64,000 bases of DNA from Morganella morganii_D (lineage in GTDB: Bacteria; Pseudomonadota; Gammaproteobacteria; Enterobacterales; Enterobacteriaceae). Under the pieces are notes generated by a model that was not told the origin of the DNA, searched no databases, and saw only the letters and a list, made by a program, of their open reading frames with translations. Shown here in pieces: positions 17,418 to 26,710 of the stretch. The stretch covers positions 248,001 to 312,000 of the forward strand of contig CP173058.1 of NCBI GenBank assembly GCA_044772875.1, written 5' to 3'. Position numbers and translations under genes: made by a program. How positions within the stretch are numbered: the first letter of the stretch is position 1; each line of letters opens with the position of its first letter.

Positions 17418-18275
17418 TCAGTACAGTAACGAGTATAGCTTACGACGGTAAGATGCGGCAGTGCTGTCTGCGGTTCCCATTGCCGCCATAATATCCATCA
17501 TGGTTTTGCGTACCTGACCTTCCGCAGCGGCCAGATCTTTCTTCAGGAAGCTGAATAACAGGGCGAGTGCTTCATCGTTGCGGTGTACTTCGTGCAGTTT
17601 CAGCGCCAGCTGTATCGCGAGTTCCGCATTGTCCCGGTCAGCCGTAAAGGCATTTTGCAACTCCTGGATTTCCGGAGTATCTGCGGCCTGTTTTTGTAAC
17701 TCAATTTTAGATAATAGACCATGATAGCGCGTATCCTGATCCTGAATCGGGACGGACTTCAATACTTTTTCAGCTTCTTCTGACAGATTCACTTCCAGCA
17801 GGGTCTGTGCCAGCAGCAGTGTGATTTCACTGTTGCGGTTGTCTGCCTGGTGCGCTTCACGCAGCAACGGCAGGGCAGCCTGAAAATCGCCGGCTTCAAT
17901 CAGTTCAATGGCCTGACCGGTTTTGATTTCAGATTCAGACGGCAGGAATTTGGCCAGGAAGTTACGGACGGTTTCTTCATTCTGCGGCCCTTCAAAACCG
18001 TCGACCGGTTGTCCCTGATGGAACAGATAGGTGGTCGGCACCGCACGCAGGCCGAATTGTGAGGCGATCATCTGTTCGGTATCGCAGTTCACTTTGGCGA
18101 GGATCATCATCCCGGCATAGTCAGCGGCCACTTTTTCCAGAATGACCTCCAGTTCCTGACATTGCGGGGACTGGGCGGAATGGAAGAAAAAGACCACCGG
18201 CACCTGCATTGAAGATTCAATAACCTGGCGTAAATTGGTTTCGTTAACATCTGTGATATGTGCGTTTGATAACAT
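17418..18275 (-). CDS. cnoX: CnoX (YbbN), thioredoxin-TPR chaperedoxin
   Basis: The second ATG (18275) is preferred because AAGAGA lies six bases upstream, whereas the ATG at 18281 touches that site. The product is 285 residues, as in Escherichia coli. The N-terminal thioredoxin-like domain has SAQSPQC in place of CxxC, retaining only the second cysteine as in the family. The C-terminal tetratricopeptide helices begin near residue 120 (AIELIEAGDFQAALPLLREA). CnoX holds hypochlorite-damaged proteins and passes them to GroEL and DnaK. Confidence 0.94.
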   Translation of the reverse strand: MLSNAHITDVNETNLRQVIESSMQVPVVFFFHSAQSPQCQELEVILEKVAADYAGMMILAKVNCDTEQMIASQFGLRAVPTTYLFHQGQPVDGFEGPQNEETVRNFLAKFLPSESEIKTGQAIELIEAGDFQAALPLLREAHQADNRNSEITLLLAQTLLEVNLSEEAEKVLKSVPIQDQDTRYHGLLSKIELQKQAADTPEIQELQNAFTADRDNAELAIQLALKLHEVHRNDEALALLFSFLKKDLAAAEGQVRKTMMDIMAAMGTADSTAASYRRKLYSLLY

Positions 18276-18334
18276 ATTCATTCTCTTAATAAATTGGCGG
18301 ACTTTCTATTAACATCTGGGCGCAGCACGGCATT

Positions 18335-19120
18335 TCAAGCGGCGGCGGATTTTTTGTTCAGTATTTTATCCATCAGCCACAGCGGCAGCAGGCGTCTGAG
18401 CCACATCACCATTACGGTAAGACCCGTAACAGGATAGCGTATTTTCGGGCGGGAGTGCTCCAGGGCATGAATGACTTTTTTTACCACATCCTCCGGTTTG
18501 CCGGTAAACAGGCGGGCAATTCCCGGGTTTTTTACCGGTTTATCCTGCAGGGTTTGTGTGACATTTTCCGTAAAGCGGGTGGTGATCGGCCCCGGTTCGA
18601 TCAGGCTGACACGGATCCCGGTACCGGACAGTTCCATCCGCAGTGCATCGGACCAGGCTTCCAGCGCGTATTTGCTGGCGGCATAGGCACCGCGCCCCGG
18701 TGTGGAAATCAATCCCATTACCGAGCTGGTCTGAATAATCCGGCCTTCACCGGCTTGTTTCATTGCCGGCAGCAGCAGGGTGGTCAGCTGATGTGTGCCG
18801 AACAGATTTGCGGAAAACTGTTTTTCCAGATCCTCCCGGCTGACGGTTTCCAGCGGGCCGTACAGACCAAAACCGGCATTATTGAATAAGCCGTACAGGC
18901 GGTTGCCGGTCAGCGTCAGCACCTGTTCCGCGGCGCGGGCAACACTCTGCGGGCAGTCAAGATTCAGTTCCACCGGCTCAAACCCGAGGCGCGCCATTTC
19001 CGCCAGATCCGCCGGTTTCCGGCAGGCGGCCAGCACACGGTAACCCCGCTGTTTCAGTGTTTTTGCCGCGCATAATCCGATACCGCTGGAGCTGCCGGTG
19101 ATCAAAACTGCTTTTTGCAT
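18335..19120 (-). CDS. ybbO: YbbO, SDR-family NADP-dependent aldehyde reductase
   Basis: 261 residues. It is a classical short-chain dehydrogenase/reductase, with the cofactor motif TGSSSGIG at 8-15, NNAGFG at about 82-87, the catalytic Ser in IIQTSSVMG and YAASK with the active-site Tyr and Lys. In Escherichia coli YbbO reduces medium and long aldehydes and sits, as here, between cnoX and tesA. The C-terminal basic-hydrophobic segment (WLRRLLPLWLMDKIL) may associate with membrane. Confidence 0.92.
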   Translation of the reverse strand: MQKAVLITGSSSGIGLCAAKTLKQRGYRVLAACRKPADLAEMARLGFEPVELNLDCPQSVARAAEQVLTLTGNRLYGLFNNAGFGLYGPLETVSREDLEKQFSANLFGTHQLTTLLLPAMKQAGEGRIIQTSSVMGLISTPGRGAYAASKYALEAWSDALRMELSGTGIRVSLIEPGPITTRFTENVTQTLQDKPVKNPGIARLFTGKPEDVVKKVIHALEHSRPKIRYPVTGLTVMVMWLRRLLPLWLMDKILNKKSAAA

Positions 19121-19182
19121 TTCTTTACCTGCTTAACTGCTTATAACTTATGGATAAATCATTTAGGATAGTCAGATACCCG

Positions 19183-19809
19183 TTACTGTAAGTAAGGCAG
19201 CAGTGTTTTATCCATCCAGTCAGTCACATAAGGCTGTGCTGCCGCGTTCGGGTGTATGCCGTCATCCTGTATCCACTGCGGATTGGTGATGACCGCTTCC
19301 ATATAAAACGGGATCAGCGGAACGGCATTTTCCTGTGCCAGCGCCGGATAGAGCGCAGAGAACCGCTCTGTGTAGCGTTTGCCGTAATTCGGCGGGATGC
19401 GGATCTGCATCAGCAGCGGCGTTGCCCCGGCGGCTTTCACGGCATCAATTGTTGCCTGAAGATCAGCACGGGTTTGTGTCAGCGGCAGGCCGCGCAGGCC
19501 GTCGTTGGCACCCAGTTCAATCAGTACCCATTGCGGCCGGTGCTGCTTCAGCAGCGCAGGCAGACGGGCAAGCCCCTGAGCCACCGTATTTCCGCTGATA
19601 CTGCCGTTTATCAGCGTGATACCGTTACCGGCCTGTTGCCAGCGTTGTCCCAGCTGTGCCGCCCACGCCTCTCCGGCCGGAAGGCGGTAACCGGCACTCA
19701 GGCTGTCCCCCAGTATCAGTAATGTTCCGGCGGCATACAGATTCCCGCTGAACAGCAGCAGAAAAAGGAAACAGAGATGGCAGCGAAGCCTATTCTTGAA
19801 ATTGATCAT
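19183..19809 (-). CDS. tesA: TesA, multifunctional acyl-CoA thioesterase I / lysophospholipase L1
   Basis: 208 residues with a signal peptide ending in GNLYAAG. It has the four SGNH-hydrolase blocks: GDSLSAGYRL (Ser nucleophile), GSISGNT, GANDGLRG and DGIHPNAAAQ (Asp/His). It acts in the periplasm as thioesterase, lysophospholipase and protease I. Its 5' end overlaps the divergent ybbA gene by 33 bases, a conserved arrangement. Confidence 0.95.
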   Translation of the reverse strand: MINFKNRLRCHLCFLFLLLFSGNLYAAGTLLILGDSLSAGYRLPAGEAWAAQLGQRWQQAGNGITLINGSISGNTVAQGLARLPALLKQHRPQWVLIELGANDGLRGLPLTQTRADLQATIDAVKAAGATPLLMQIRIPPNYGKRYTERFSALYPALAQENAVPLIPFYMEAVITNPQWIQDDGIHPNAAAQPYVTDWMDKTLLPYLQ

Positions 19810-20463
19810 CTTATTAAGCGCGTTGGTCAGGGTGAAAATGAGATCACTATATTGCAGGGTGTCGGATTAGTTGTCGAGCCTGAAGAGACAATCGCGCTGG
19901 TGGGGGAGTCCGGATCCGGAAAATCGACCCTGCTCGGTATTATCGCCGGTCTGGATGACGGCACATCCGGTGAGGTGAAACTGCTCGGGCAGTCACTGCC
20001 GCAGCTGGATGAGGAAGCGCGGGCAAAACTGCGGGCGCGGGATGTCGGTTTTGTGTTTCAGTCCTTTATGCTGATCCCGACCCTCAATGCACTGGAGAAT
20101 GTCCAGCTGCCCGCACTGCTGCGCGGTGAATCTGAATCCGTCAGCCGGGAGAATGCGGAGCAACTGCTGATTCAGCTGGGGCTGGAAAAACGCCTGAAAC
20201 ATATGCCCGCCCAGCTTTCCGGCGGGGAACAGCAGCGGGTGGCGATAGCCCGTGCGTTCTCGACGCGGCCGAAAATTTTGTTTGCCGATGAGCCGACCGG
20301 TAATCTCGACCGCCGTACCGGTGACAAAATTGCGGATCTGCTGTTCTCGCTCAACCGCGATTACGGCACTACCCTGATTCTGGTCACTCATGATATGACT
20401 CTGGCCGCCCGTTGTCAGCGGCGGCTGAAGCTGTCGGACGGCAAACTGGAGGAACTGGCATGA
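19777..20463 (+). CDS. ybbA: YbbA, ABC transporter ATP-binding protein
   Basis: 228 residues with Walker A GESGSGKST, Q-loop VFQSFML, signature LSGGEQQRVAIARA, Walker B ILFADEP and switch VTHDM. It belongs to the LolD/MacB-like group and pairs with the permease YbbP, whose ATG overlaps its stop (ATGA at 20460-20463). The start overlaps the divergent tesA gene. The exported substrate is unknown; it may extract lipids or lipid-linked molecules. Confidence 0.95.
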   Translation: MAAKPILEIDHLIKRVGQGENEITILQGVGLVVEPEETIALVGESGSGKSTLLGIIAGLDDGTSGEVKLLGQSLPQLDEEARAKLRARDVGFVFQSFMLIPTLNALENVQLPALLRGESESVSRENAEQLLIQLGLEKRLKHMPAQLSGGEQQRVAIARAFSTRPKILFADEPTGNLDRRTGDKIADLLFSLNRDYGTTLILVTHDMTLAARCQRRLKLSDGKLEELA

Positions 20464-22892
20464 TCTGGCGCTGGTTCTGGCGGGAGTGGCGTACACCGTC
20501 ACTGCTGGTGGTCTGGCTGTCACTGACCCTGGCAGTAGCCTGTGTGCTGGCACTGGGGCGCGCCGGTGATCGTATTAATCAAAGCGTGAATTATCAGAGC
20601 CGTGATTATCTGGCCGGTGATTTGGTGCTGCGCGGCTCGCATCCGGCCGATGAAACCTGGCTGAAAAAGGCTCAGGAAAGTGGTCTGACGCTGAGTCAGC
20701 AGATGAGTTTCAACACCATGGTGTTTGCCAATGATGTACCGCAACTGGTGTATGTCAAAGCGGCGGATGACGCTTATCCGCTGTACGGTGAACTGGAAAC
20801 CGATCCGCCCGGTCTGAAACCTGCGCCGGGGGAAATTCTGATCGCGCCGCGTCTGGCAGAGCTGCTCTCGGTAAAACCGGGACAGATGCTGGAAGTGGGG
20901 GATACGGATCTGAAAATCGCCGGTTTTCTTATTCAGGAGCCGGACAGCGGTTTTAACCCGTTTCAGATGGCACCGCGCGTGCTGATCAACTTACAGGATG
21001 CGGAAGCCACCGGTGCAGTGCAGCCGGGCAGTCGCCTGACCTACCGCGATATGTTTGCCGGGGCACCGGATGCGGTATCCGTGTTTAAACAGCAGTATGA
21101 GGACGCGCTGCGGATTGACCAGCGCTGGGTCACTCTGCAACAGGAGGGCGGGGCGCTGGCGAAGTCTATCGATCGCGCTCAGCAATTCCTGGTGCTCTCC
21201 GCACTGCTGACACTCCTGCTGGCGATCGCCGCCGTGGCGGTTGCGATGTCACATTACTGCCGCAGCCGGCATACCCTGATTGCGGTATTAAAAACACTTG
21301 GTGCGGGGCGGCGGGAGCTGCGTTACTGGGTGGTCGGGCAATGGGCGGTACTGATGGCGGCGGCGATGGTAGCGGGATCACTGCTGGGACTGATTTTTGA
21401 TACTGTGCTGATGAGCCTGCTGGCGCCGCTGCTGCCGAAGGCTCTGCCGGAACCGGGGTTATGGCCGTGGGTATGGGCACTGCTGACACTGCTTGCCATC
21501 ACCCTGCTGGTGGGCGCGCGGCCTTACCGCCAACTGATGCTGACACAGCCGACCCGTGTGCTGCGTGATGACGTGGTGGCACCGGTCTGGCCGCTGCGCT
21601 GGTATCTGCCGCTGGCCGTGCTGATTGTGGCGGGCGGACTGGCGGTGCTGACCAATGCCTCTTTTCTGCTCTGGGCGGTGCTGGCTGGTGTGGTGCTGAT
21701 CGCCGCACTGCTGGCGGTGACCGGATACGGCGGATTGTGGCTGCTGGCAAAAATCCCGTTCCGCGCACTGAGCCTGCGGCTGGCTGTCCGCCGTCTGCTG
21801 CGCCGGCCCGGTCAGACTCTGGTACAGACCGGGGCGTTTGCGCTCTCTTTTATGCTGCTGGGATTGCTGGTGATGATCCGCGGTGATCTGATCGGGCGCT
21901 GGCAGCAGCAACTGCCGCCGGATACGCCGAACTATTTCCTGATGAATATGACTGAAGATCAGATAGCGCCGGTCAATCAGCTGCTGGCAGCGCACAACGT
22001 GACACCGGCGGAATATTACCCGGTGGTGCTGGCGCGTCTGTCCGGCATTAACGGCGAAACCGCACTGGCGTGGGCAGATGCACGTGATCCGGGCAACAAT
22101 ACTGTCCGCCGGGAGCTGAGCCTTACCTGGCAGGAATCGCCGCCGCCGCTTAATGAACTGGTGGACGGTACATGGCCGCCGAAACCCGGGGAAGTCTCTA
22201 TTGAAATGGAAGTAGTCAAACAGCTCGGGCTGAAAGTCGGGGACACCCTGACGTTCACCGGCGATACCCGGCCGTTCACCGCAACTGTCAGCAGTGTGCG
22301 GCAGGTGGACTGGGAAAGTATGCGGCCGAACTTCTTCTTCATCTTTAACCACGCCTCTCTGGAAAACCAGAGTGCCATGTGGCTGACCAGCTTCCGCTAT
22401 GATGGCAATGACGGATTGATTACCCAGATGAATCGTCAGTATCCGTCTATCAGTATTTTTGATACAGGATCGATGCTGAAACAGATCCAGACCATTCTTG
22501 CGCAAGTCAGCCGCACGCTGGAGGCGATGGTGGTACTGGTGCTGATTTGCGGTGTGTTGTTATTGCTGGCGCAGATTCAGGTGGGGATGCACCAGCGCCG
22601 GACCGAACTGGTGGTATACCGTACACTTGGTGCCGGAAAACGCCTGCTGCGGCGCACGCTGTGGAGTGAGTTTGCTTTACTGGGTGCTATGGCCGGTGTG
22701 GTCGCGGCGCTCGGGGCGGAGGTTGCTCTGTGGCTGTTGCAGACCCGGGTGTTTGATTTCCCGTGGCAACTGCAATGGCCGTTGTGGATAGGGCTGCCGC
22801 TGGCCGGTGGTTTCCTGCTTTCATTGTGCGGCAGTGTGCTGGGGATCCGCCTGCTCGGAGATTCTCAGCAGTACCGCCGCTTACAGAGTTAG
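20460..22892 (+). CDS. ybbP: YbbP, FtsX-like ABC permease
   Basis: 810 residues starting at the ATG that overlaps the ybbA stop; the longer frame from 20412 is not used. One membrane span lies near the N-terminus, followed by a large periplasmic domain. FtsX-type four-span bundles occur at about 255-450 and near the C-terminus (MVVLVLICGVLLLLAQIQVGM). The ADOP-like architecture is typical of YbbP. It forms a transporter with YbbA. Its stop overlaps by four bases the stop of the convergent permease gene. Confidence 0.93.
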   Translation: MIWRWFWREWRTPSLLVVWLSLTLAVACVLALGRAGDRINQSVNYQSRDYLAGDLVLRGSHPADETWLKKAQESGLTLSQQMSFNTMVFANDVPQLVYVKAADDAYPLYGELETDPPGLKPAPGEILIAPRLAELLSVKPGQMLEVGDTDLKIAGFLIQEPDSGFNPFQMAPRVLINLQDAEATGAVQPGSRLTYRDMFAGAPDAVSVFKQQYEDALRIDQRWVTLQQEGGALAKSIDRAQQFLVLSALLTLLLAIAAVAVAMSHYCRSRHTLIAVLKTLGAGRRELRYWVVGQWAVLMAAAMVAGSLLGLIFDTVLMSLLAPLLPKALPEPGLWPWVWALLTLLAITLLVGARPYRQLMLTQPTRVLRDDVVAPVWPLRWYLPLAVLIVAGGLAVLTNASFLLWAVLAGVVLIAALLAVTGYGGLWLLAKIPFRALSLRLAVRRLLRRPGQTLVQTGAFALSFMLLGLLVMIRGDLIGRWQQQLPPDTPNYFLMNMTEDQIAPVNQLLAAHNVTPAEYYPVVLARLSGINGETALAWADARDPGNNTVRRELSLTWQESPPPLNELVDGTWPPKPGEVSIEMEVVKQLGLKVGDTLTFTGDTRPFTATVSSVRQVDWESMRPNFFFIFNHASLENQSAMWLTSFRYDGNDGLITQMNRQYPSISIFDTGSMLKQIQTILAQVSRTLEAMVVLVLICGVLLLLAQIQVGMHQRRTELVVYRTLGAGKRLLRRTLWSEFALLGAMAGVVAALGAEVALWLLQTRVFDFPWQLQWPLWIGLPLAGGFLLSLCGSVLGIRLLGDSQQYRRLQS

Positions 22893-24154
22893 TCCGGAGA
22901 CGGTGTGTATGCTCTGACCGGCTTGTGCGGCGGCGGCCGCATAAAGAACGTAGCCGCTAAAATCACAATCACCGGCAGGGCGATCAGCAGGAAGGCCGGA
23001 GTGAAACTGCCGCTGTAATCCTTGACGGCACCGGCAAAGAACGGTGCCAGACAGGCAAACGTGGAAATCAGATTCACGACAGAAAACAGCTCCAGATACG
23101 GGCCGCGGCCGAAATAATTTGCCAGCAGCACACTGGACGCCAGGAATGTCATGCCGTAACCAATCCCCACCAGCACCGTAAACAGGATCAGCAACGGCCA
23201 GCTGGTGGCGATACTCAGTGTCAGCACACCGAATGTGATGGTGGCAAGGCTGATAATCAGCAGTTTTTTCGGCTCCAGCCACTCCCCGATAGCCCCGCCT
23301 GCCAGGCGGGAGAAGGCGTTGATAAAGGCCATGGTACTGAGCAGCGTGGCGGCAACGGTTTCACTGAAACCCTTATCCATAATATGCGGCACCGCAAAGC
23401 TGTTCACGGTGAATCCGCACCATAAAAAGGCGGTATAAGAGGCGGCGATTACATAAAACTGCCGGGTTCTCAGCGCCTGGCGGGCAGTCCAGTGTGCCTG
23501 ACTGCGGTAGATGCGGGAACTCTGTTTCTTCTGTTGCCACATCACCGCACGGGCGTGAGTGACTTCACGGCGGCCTTCCCGCATCACCAGCAGGGTGATC
23601 AGTGTGACAACCGCCAGGGTCAGCGCGGAGATCAGCCAGTGGATCCGCCAGGAGCCGAACACATGCGCGGCGAGAAAATAGATCCACGGCCCGACCACAC
23701 CGCCCAGCCCGCCGAGGGTAAAGTAAAAACCAAATGCCAGAGACTGGAGGCTGAACAGCCGCGAAATTACATAAGTGCCGGGAACGGTGGCCATAAAGGT
23801 AAAACCAATCCCGAGAAAGGCGGTGCCGATAAAATAACGCTGAATCGACTGCGTGGTGTACAGGCTGTAAAACCCGGCCAAAAACAGCAGCAGCCCGGCC
23901 AGCAATGTCAGGCGGACATTGGTTTTACGGATCAGAAGTGTCGGCAGAAAGCTGGATAACCCGCAGGTCAGCCCGAGCAGGGTGAACCCGAAACCGGCGT
24001 CTGTCCAGCTCCAGTTCAGCTCTCTGAGCATACCGGGTAAGACCACGCCTAATGAGGTGAAAGTGGTGGCGGTGGTCAGAAAATAAATCAGCCCCAGCAG
24101 GGTGAGTATAGTCCATTGATAAACAGGGCCTAAGCGGCGATCTGGCGAAAACAT
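22889..24154 (-). CDS. MFS transporter (oxalate/formate- or monocarboxylate-like)
   Basis: 421 residues with 12 predicted membrane spans. The first half has LGVVLPGMLRELNWSWTDAG, and the central loop is basic (MREGRREVTHARAVMWQQKKQSS). The arrangement resembles the OFA/MCT branch of the major facilitator superfamily. The substrate cannot be told. It replaces the Rhs and allantoin genes that lie between ybbP and purK in Escherichia coli. An ATG at 24154 is used; upstream is the purK terminator. Confidence 0.8.
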   Translation of the reverse strand: MFSPDRRLGPVYQWTILTLLGLIYFLTTATTFTSLGVVLPGMLRELNWSWTDAGFGFTLLGLTCGLSSFLPTLLIRKTNVRLTLLAGLLLFLAGFYSLYTTQSIQRYFIGTAFLGIGFTFMATVPGTYVISRLFSLQSLAFGFYFTLGGLGGVVGPWIYFLAAHVFGSWRIHWLISALTLAVVTLITLLVMREGRREVTHARAVMWQQKKQSSRIYRSQAHWTARQALRTRQFYVIAASYTAFLWCGFTVNSFAVPHIMDKGFSETVAATLLSTMAFINAFSRLAGGAIGEWLEPKKLLIISLATITFGVLTLSIATSWPLLILFTVLVGIGYGMTFLASSVLLANYFGRGPYLELFSVVNLISTFACLAPFFAGAVKDYSGSFTPAFLLIALPVIVILAATFFMRPPPHKPVRAYTPSPD

Positions 24155-24170
24155 CCCGGCTCCGGAAGCG

Positions 24171-24207
24171 GCGTAAAAAGCAAAATGCCCGGCTGAACAC
24201 CGGGCAT
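24171..24207 (-). terminator. Rho-independent terminator after purK
   Basis: On the minus strand, ATGCCCGGTGTTCAGCCGGGCAT (24185-24207) is followed by TTTGCTTTTT. It lies 36 bases beyond the purK stop and just upstream of the MFS gene. Confidence 0.88.
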
Positions 24208-24242
24208 CAGAGTGGGGCTATTGTCGCCGGAAACGGTACCGA

Positions 24243-25313
24243 CTACCAGCTTAATATTGTTTTTGCCCAGTCCGCAGAGGACTGATATTCCGCCGGTAAA
24301 TCCTGTGCCAGCCCGCTGAGTGCCGCAATAAGCTGTACCGGATCCGGATGTGACAGGTTAATGTGGCCGACCTTGCGCGCCGGACGAACCTCTTTATCAT
24401 ACCAGTGCAGATGCGCCAGCGGCTGTGCCAGCCACTGCGTGTTCAGTTCAGTGCCGATGATATTTACCATTACCGCCGGAGCGGTCACAACAGGCTGCGG
24501 CAGCGGCAGATCCAGAATCGCCCGCAGATGCAGTTCAAACTGGCTGACTGATGCGCCGTTTTGTGTCCAGTGGCCGCTGTTGTGTACACGCGGTGCCAGC
24601 TCGTTGATCAGCAGGCCGTCCTCTGTGACAAAACACTCCATTGCCATCACACCGGTATAATCCAGCTCAGTGAGGATCGCGCCCAGCATCTGCTCGGCCT
24701 GCTCCTGAAGCGGGTTTTGTGTCTGCGGGAATGCCACGCTTATGCGCAGAATACCCTCTTCGTGATGGTTGTGCGTCAGCGGATAAAACACACATTTACC
24801 GGCGCGGTTACGGGCACCGACCAGTGACACTTCACCGGAAAACAGAATGCCTTTCTCGGCAATACACTCACCGTAAATCTCCGGCGGCAGGGCAGATTCA
24901 TCACCCGGACGTACCCGCCACTGGCCACGGCCGTCATAGCCGCCGGTACGGCGCTTGACGATCACAAACTCTCCGAGACGGGCAAAAATATCAGGCCATT
25001 CATCAGGGGAAGAAAGCGGCTGCCATGGTGAAGTAGCGAGATGCAGATCATCCATCAGCTGTTTCTGCGGCAGGCGATCCGCCAGACGCGGAAAAATATC
25101 GCGGTTGATAAAGGCGGGATGCTGCTCCAGCACCTGTGTCAGTGCGGTCTGCGGCCACTGCTCGATTTCAGCGGTGACCACACTGTGCTGGTAAGGGACG
25201 GCTTCCGGTTCGGCATCTAACCCGACCGGATAAACAGAAATTCCCAGCGGCTCACCGGCCTGGCGCAGCATCCGGCCCAGCTGGCCGTTTCCCAGAACAC
25301 ACACCGGTTTCAT
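24243..25313 (-). CDS. purK: PurK, N5-carboxyaminoimidazole ribonucleotide synthase
   Basis: 356 residues. It is an ATP-grasp enzyme with N-terminal VLGNGQLGRMLRQAG, the ATP-binding stretch VIVKRRTGGYDGRGQW and the metal/catalytic block NELAPRVHNSGHWT. It carboxylates AIR with ATP and bicarbonate in purine synthesis, and PurE then isomerises the product. The start codon overlaps the purE stop by one base, so purEK is one operon. Confidence 0.97.
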   Translation of the reverse strand: MKPVCVLGNGQLGRMLRQAGEPLGISVYPVGLDAEPEAVPYQHSVVTAEIEQWPQTALTQVLEQHPAFINRDIFPRLADRLPQKQLMDDLHLATSPWQPLSSPDEWPDIFARLGEFVIVKRRTGGYDGRGQWRVRPGDESALPPEIYGECIAEKGILFSGEVSLVGARNRAGKCVFYPLTHNHHEEGILRISVAFPQTQNPLQEQAEQMLGAILTELDYTGVMAMECFVTEDGLLINELAPRVHNSGHWTQNGASVSQFELHLRAILDLPLPQPVVTAPAVMVNIIGTELNTQWLAQPLAHLHWYDKEVRPARKVGHINLSHPDPVQLIAALSGLAQDLPAEYQSSADWAKTILSW

Positions 25314-25837
25314 CAGCAGTCCTCCCGCGGATCCGGGTTGCTGAGTACATCATCGGTCTGTGCATTGCGCCAGTCTGTCAGACGGGTAAGGAGAGCCTTA
25401 TCGTGCAGGGCGAGAATTTGTGCAGCGAGCAGGGCAGCATTGGCGGCACCGGCTTTACCGATGGCCAGTGTGCCGACCGGAATTCCTTTCGGCATCTGCA
25501 CGATGGAATAGAGGCTGTCGACACCACTGAGAGCGGCGCTCTGCACCGGAACACCCAGTACCGGGACGAGGGTTTTGGCCGCCAGCATCCCCGGCAGGTG
25601 TGCGGCACCACCGGCACCGGCAATAATCACATCAAATCCGTTCTGTTTTGCGGTTTCAGCGAAGGAAAACAGTTTGTCCGGCGTGCGGTGCGCGGAAACC
25701 ACTTCTGTGTGATAAGGCACCTGAAGCATATCGAGGATCACAGCGGCGTGCTCCATGGTGCTCCAGTCACTTTTGGATCCCATAACAATAGCCACTTTGG
25801 CTGCCGGTGAGTGTTGTTGCGAAGAGGCGGCGTTCAT
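25313..25837 (-). CDS. purE: PurE, N5-carboxyaminoimidazole ribonucleotide mutase
   Basis: 174 residues from the ATG at 25837, which has GGAG ten bases upstream. An ATG at 25858 would add seven residues. Class I PurE signature: VAIVMGSKSDWSTM at the phosphate-binding N-terminus, VVSAHRTPD with the catalytic His, and AGGAAHLPGM. It moves the carboxyl group from N5-CAIR to C4. First gene of purEK, under a PurR box. Confidence 0.97.
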   Translation of the reverse strand: MNAASSQQHSPAAKVAIVMGSKSDWSTMEHAAVILDMLQVPYHTEVVSAHRTPDKLFSFAETAKQNGFDVIIAGAGGAAHLPGMLAAKTLVPVLGVPVQSAALSGVDSLYSIVQMPKGIPVGTLAIGKAGAANAALLAAQILALHDKALLTRLTDWRNAQTDDVLSNPDPREDC

Positions 25838-25935
25838 GTGTTCGGTGCTCCTGTACATCCCGCGTCACGAAAATTGACAGACGTCCGGCAGTGAGCCGGT
25901 TAAGAAGACGGGGATAATATCACGGTAAATTGCGA

Positions 25936-25951
25936 AGGAAAACGTTTGCGT
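25936..25951 (-). promoter_or_regulatory. PurR operator of purEK
   Basis: On the minus strand this reads ACGCAAACGTTTTCCT, a very good match to the PurR consensus (ANGCAANCGNTTNCNT). It lies about 100 bases upstream of purE, between purE and the lpxH stop, as in Escherichia coli. Confidence 0.9.
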
Positions 25952-25985
25952 CACGCATTTTTCACAAATACGGGCAGAGAACGGC

Positions 25986-26708
25986 TCAGAACGGAAAGAA
26001 GATCAGTGAAATGCTGTCCGGGGTGATTTTAAAGGCGGAACCCTGTGAGTGCCACGCGCCGAGGACACCGCGAAAGTGTGTTTCGCCGTCAGCAGACACA
26101 TCATGAACCGCAGGACGGTGAGTGTGGCCGTGGATCATCCAGCGTGTCCGGTATTGGCGGAATACCTCTATCACCTCGTTCTGGTTCACATCCATAATCG
26201 CTTCGCTTTTGCGCTGATTGGCAGACTGACTGCCCGCCCGCATTTTCTTCGCGATTTTCAGGCGCAGCGACAACGGCAGCCACAGAAACAGGCGCCGGAT
26301 CCACGGGGTGTGAACGCGCTGCCGGTAATGCTGATAGTCAGTGTCATCCGTGCAGAGAGTATCGCCGTGCAGGATCAGGATCTGATGTCCTTCGGCCTCA
26401 ATCACCTGTGTGTCCGGCAGCAGTGTCATTCCGCACTGACGGGCATAGCGTTCGCCCAGCAGGAAGTCACGGTTGCCGCAGATAAAGAAGATCTTCACGC
26501 CGCTGTCACTGAGAGATTTCAGTGCGTCAGCCACGGTTTTATGCAGCGGGTTCGGGTCATCATCGCCAATCCAGTAATCAAAGAAATCACCGAGGATATA
26601 AAGCTGTGATGCGTGAACCGCCTGTTCCCGCAGGAAACGAAGAAAGCCGGCGGTAATCGCCGGCTCCTGCTCATTTAAATGCAAATCTGCAATAATAAGC
26701 GCGGTCAT
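25986..26708 (-). CDS. lpxH: LpxH, UDP-2,3-diacylglucosamine diphosphatase
   Basis: 240 residues. Calcineurin-like phosphoesterase motifs are present in order: ADLHL, GDFFDYWIGDD, GNRDF, HGDTLCTDD and HGHTHRP, which bind two Mn ions. It cleaves UDP-diacylglucosamine to lipid X in lipid A synthesis, at the inner membrane surface. The ppiB stop is two bases from its start, so ppiB-lpxH are cotranscribed. Confidence 0.97.
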   Translation of the reverse strand: MTALIIADLHLNEQEPAITAGFLRFLREQAVHASQLYILGDFFDYWIGDDDPNPLHKTVADALKSLSDSGVKIFFICGNRDFLLGERYARQCGMTLLPDTQVIEAEGHQILILHGDTLCTDDTDYQHYRQRVHTPWIRRLFLWLPLSLRLKIAKKMRAGSQSANQRKSEAIMDVNQNEVIEVFRQYRTRWMIHGHTHRPAVHDVSADGETHFRGVLGAWHSQGSAFKITPDSISLIFFPF

Positions 26709-26710
26709 AC

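Noticed and set aside
21459..22505. Open frame of 348 codons on the minus strand.
   Set aside because: Antisense shadow of ybbP in GC-rich DNA; composition rich in Arg, Gln and His, with no family likeness.
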